In this document: positions 7,120 through 8,736 of the stretch, piece by piece
Layout: each line of letters begins with the position of its first letter
Position numbering within the stretch: position 1 is the first letter of the stretch
Program-made: the position numbers and the translations under genes
Assembly (NCBI GenBank): GCA_003641415.1
Contig: QNAG01000109.1
Coordinates: forward strand, 1 to 8,736
Origin: Candidatus Zixiibacteriota bacterium
Lineage (GTDB): Bacteria > Zixibacteria > MSB-5A5 > GN15 > FEB-12
Length of the DNA stretch: 8,736 nt
Direction: 5' to 3'
The notes under the pieces: generated by a model
The model's input: only the letters and a program-made list of their open reading frames with translations
Told to the model about the DNA's origin: nothing
Databases searched by the model: none

Positions 7120-7200
7120 TAAGTGGCTTGGCTATGTGGGAACAAGTCTGAAGTTGTTTTATCTTGACCTTTTAGAGCTATTTTTGAAAGATTTATTCCT

Positions 7201-8736
7201 ATGAGAAATTCTGTAAATCAGACTCGTTACAGGCGCGGATATCTACGAAACAGTATTCTTATTATTGTAGGTTTGCTTTTTATTCTAACTTGTATTATAG
7301 GATACAAGACGTACAAAGTTTATCAATCTGACCTTCCGTCCTTCGAACAACTTCATAACATCGAACCCAGTCTGAAAACAAAAATCTATGATCGTAACGG
7401 AATACTTCTTAAAGAATTCTACAGCGAAAATAGGTCGCTGGCTCCTTATCGAGATTTACCAGAACATCTGGTTCAAATGTTGCTTTCTTCAGAAGATAGG
7501 AAATTTTTTGACCATTGGGGCATTGATGTCAGACGGGTTTTCGTGGTCGCAGTATCTAACATGATAAGATGGCGAATATCCGCTGGAGCTTCCACAATTA
7601 CCCAACAGTTAGCTCGAATGCTTTTCCTTAACCGTAAGCAGACTTTTGAACGAAAGTTCAAGGAAGCCTTAACGGCAATTAAACTTGAGCGGACATATTC
7701 CAAAGAAGAAATCATCGAAATGTACCTAAACCAGTACTATTTCGGGCGCGGAGCATATGGTGTGGTTGCTGCAGCCAGAGCATTTTTTTCCAAGTCCGTA
7801 TCAGAACTAAACATCAACGATTGTGCCATCCTGATTGGAATGCTCAAGGCTCCAAATACTAATTCTCCGTTCAACCATCCTGACCGAGCATTGAAAGCAC
7901 GCAACAGAGTGTTATATTCGTATTATACTTTTGGGCGTATTTCTAAATCGTTCTACGATTCTCTATCAGCAGAGGAGCTGATTATAACGCCACCAAAAGA
8001 AAAAGCTGGCACAGCTCCCTATTTCACCGAGACTATCCGCCAGTACATATATGACCGCTATGGTGAGAATCTTCTATATTCAGGCGGGTTGAAAGTGTTC
8101 ACTTCACTTGATGTTGGTCTTCAGCAAATCGCCGAAACAGCTGTTGCTAAGAAGGTTGATTCGCTTCGGGCCAGGATTGAGCGACGCTATCCACTGGATA
8201 ACCCTCATTACACAGAAGTTATTCCCGATACAGTCGACGATTTTGGTCGTCCAGTACGACAATATAAAAAGGTTCAGGGGGCATTTATAGCCATCGACAA
8301 TTCCAATGGTGACATCTTAGCGATGGTTGGCGGACGATCTTTTGAAGAAACGAAATTCAACAGGGCAATTCAGTCAACGCTACAACCTGGCTCTGCCTTT
8401 AAACCTTTCATTTACACTGCCTGTATCGATAACGGTTTCCGAACTACGGACATCATTGACGATCTCCCCATCGTACTGAATATCCCTGGCGCTAAACAGT
8501 GGCGTCCCCATAATTTCGACAACAAATTCATGGGACCAATAACACTTCGGGATGGTATTCGCCTGTCGAGGAATCTTATCTCCGTACGTCTCCTGCTCAA
8601 GATCAACCCCGAACAGGCCATATTTTACGCCCGTCGCATGGGAATCACAACCCCTCTTAAACCGAATCCCTCACTTGCGCTTGGAACAGGTGAAGTTAAA
8701 ATGATCGAACTTGTCTCTGCCTTCTCAACATTTCCA
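7201..8736 (+). CDS. Class A penicillin-binding protein, PBP1A family (3' end outside window)
   Basis: Bifunctional peptidoglycan synthase: a GT51 transglycosylase polymerises lipid II and a transpeptidase cross-links the strands, both in the periplasm. The open frame gives 512 codons and runs off the right edge. A basic N-terminus is followed by one membrane anchor (about 18-34). The GT51 domain (about 55-230) has SSEDRKFFDHWGID with catalytic Glu98, GASTITQQLAR (129-139), RKFKEA (151-156, Glu155) and EMYLNQYYFGRGAYGV (173-188). The transpeptidase domain begins at about 298 and shows the SxxK nucleophile motif SAFK (Ser398, Lys401) within QPGSAFKPF, and the SxN motif SRN (456-458). The KTG box lies beyond the window. 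Only about 50 residues separate the start of this domain from its core, so there is no large inserted OB-type domain like that of E. coli PBP1a. The start is secure: an in-frame TGA lies at 7165-7167 with no other start codon after it. The ribosome site is weak (GAAAG, 11-15 nt upstream). Confidence 0.97.
   Translation, partial: MRNSVNQTRYRRGYLRNSILIIVGLLFILTCIIGYKTYKVYQSDLPSFEQLHNIEPSLKTKIYDRNGILLKEFYSENRSLAPYRDLPEHLVQMLLSSEDRKFFDHWGIDVRRVFVVAVSNMIRWRISAGASTITQQLARMLFLNRKQTFERKFKEALTAIKLERTYSKEEIIEMYLNQYYFGRGAYGVVAAARAFFSKSVSELNINDCAILIGMLKAPNTNSPFNHPDRALKARNRVLYSYYTFGRISKSFYDSLSAEELIITPPKEKAGTAPYFTETIRQYIYDRYGENLLYSGGLKVFTSLDVGLQQIAETAVAKKVDSLRARIERRYPLDNPHYTEVIPDTVDDFGRPVRQYKKVQGAFIAIDNSNGDILAMVGGRSFEETKFNRAIQSTLQPGSAFKPFIYTACIDNGFRTTDIIDDLPIVLNIPGAKQWRPHNFDNKFMGPITLRDGIRLSRNLISVRLLLKINPEQAIFYARRMGITTPLKPNPSLALGTGEVKMIELVSAFSTFP

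Larger units (their letters stand above)
6996..7200. other. Divergent intergenic region between tyrS and the PBP gene
   Basis: About 205 bp of AT-rich sequence between divergent start codons, the largest non-coding stretch here. It holds a 16-bp palindrome near tyrS, a sigma70-like promoter reading right, and the PBP leader. For tyrS, only weak minus-strand promoter matches are seen, for example TATATG (7044-7039) with CGGACA 18 nt upstream, or GATAAT inside the palindrome. No small ORF, RNA gene, riboswitch or T-box is recognisable. Confidence 0.6.

Noticed and set aside
7141..7158. AACAA...TTGTT inverted repeat in the PBP leader
   Set aside because: Five weak A/U pairs around an eight-base loop are not distinguishable from chance in AT-rich DNA.
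7011..7200. T-box or other riboswitch upstream of tyrS
   Set aside because: The space before tyrS is short, there is no T-box consensus and no terminator/antiterminator pair on the minus strand.
1..8736. Mobile element, CRISPR array, toxin-antitoxin, phage defence or biosynthetic cluster
   Set aside because: No direct repeats, transposase or integrase motifs, array spacing or matching enzyme signatures were seen. All six genes fall into envelope or housekeeping families.

Overview
The window carries six protein genes, and nothing in it looks mobile. Base composition is moderate (roughly mid-40s % GC by eye) and homogeneous. I found no insertion sequence, CRISPR array, tRNA, rRNA or phage gene. 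The organism is a diderm (Gram-negative-type) bacterium, because two consecutive genes encode lipoproteins of a kind normally placed at the outer membrane. The Ig-like lipoprotein, with its Cys followed by a PPGGEEDK stretch and Big_5-type domains, is a style common in the Bacteroidetes/FCB superphylum. Purine-rich Shine-Dalgarno sequences and GTG/TTG starts argue against a typical Bacteroidetes genome. A less-studied FCB lineage (Zixibacteria/Marinimicrobia/Calditrichaeota-like) is my best guess, at low confidence.

Layout. Five genes run leftward on the minus strand: tyrS (tyrosyl-tRNA synthetase, TTG start at 6995), a 613-aa TPR lipoprotein (GTG start at 5673), a 567-aa Ig-like lipoprotein (GTG start at 3835, overlapping the TPR stop codon as GTGA), an MscS-family channel (2124-949) and a MATE-family transporter (893 to beyond base 1, truncated by the window). 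Gaps are 65, -4, 7 and 55 bp, so they are probably co-transcribed at least in part. Divergently, on the plus strand, a bifunctional class A penicillin-binding protein (PBP1A family) starts at 7201 and runs off the right edge. It is preceded by a good sigma70-like promoter with a perfect TATAAT.

Function. Apart from tyrS, every gene acts at the cell envelope: peptidoglycan synthesis (PBP1A), two exported lipoproteins, an osmotic safety valve (MscS) and a multidrug/cation antiporter (MATE). The least understood part is the translationally coupled TPR/Ig-like lipoprotein pair, a plausible envelope assembly or scaffold module whose exact job cannot be read from sequence. Two short perfect palindromes, one upstream of tyrS and one between tyrS and the TPR gene, are possible regulatory sites. 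I do not see convincing evidence of a novel defence, mobile or biosynthetic system: this is mostly an ordinary chromosomal housekeeping region.
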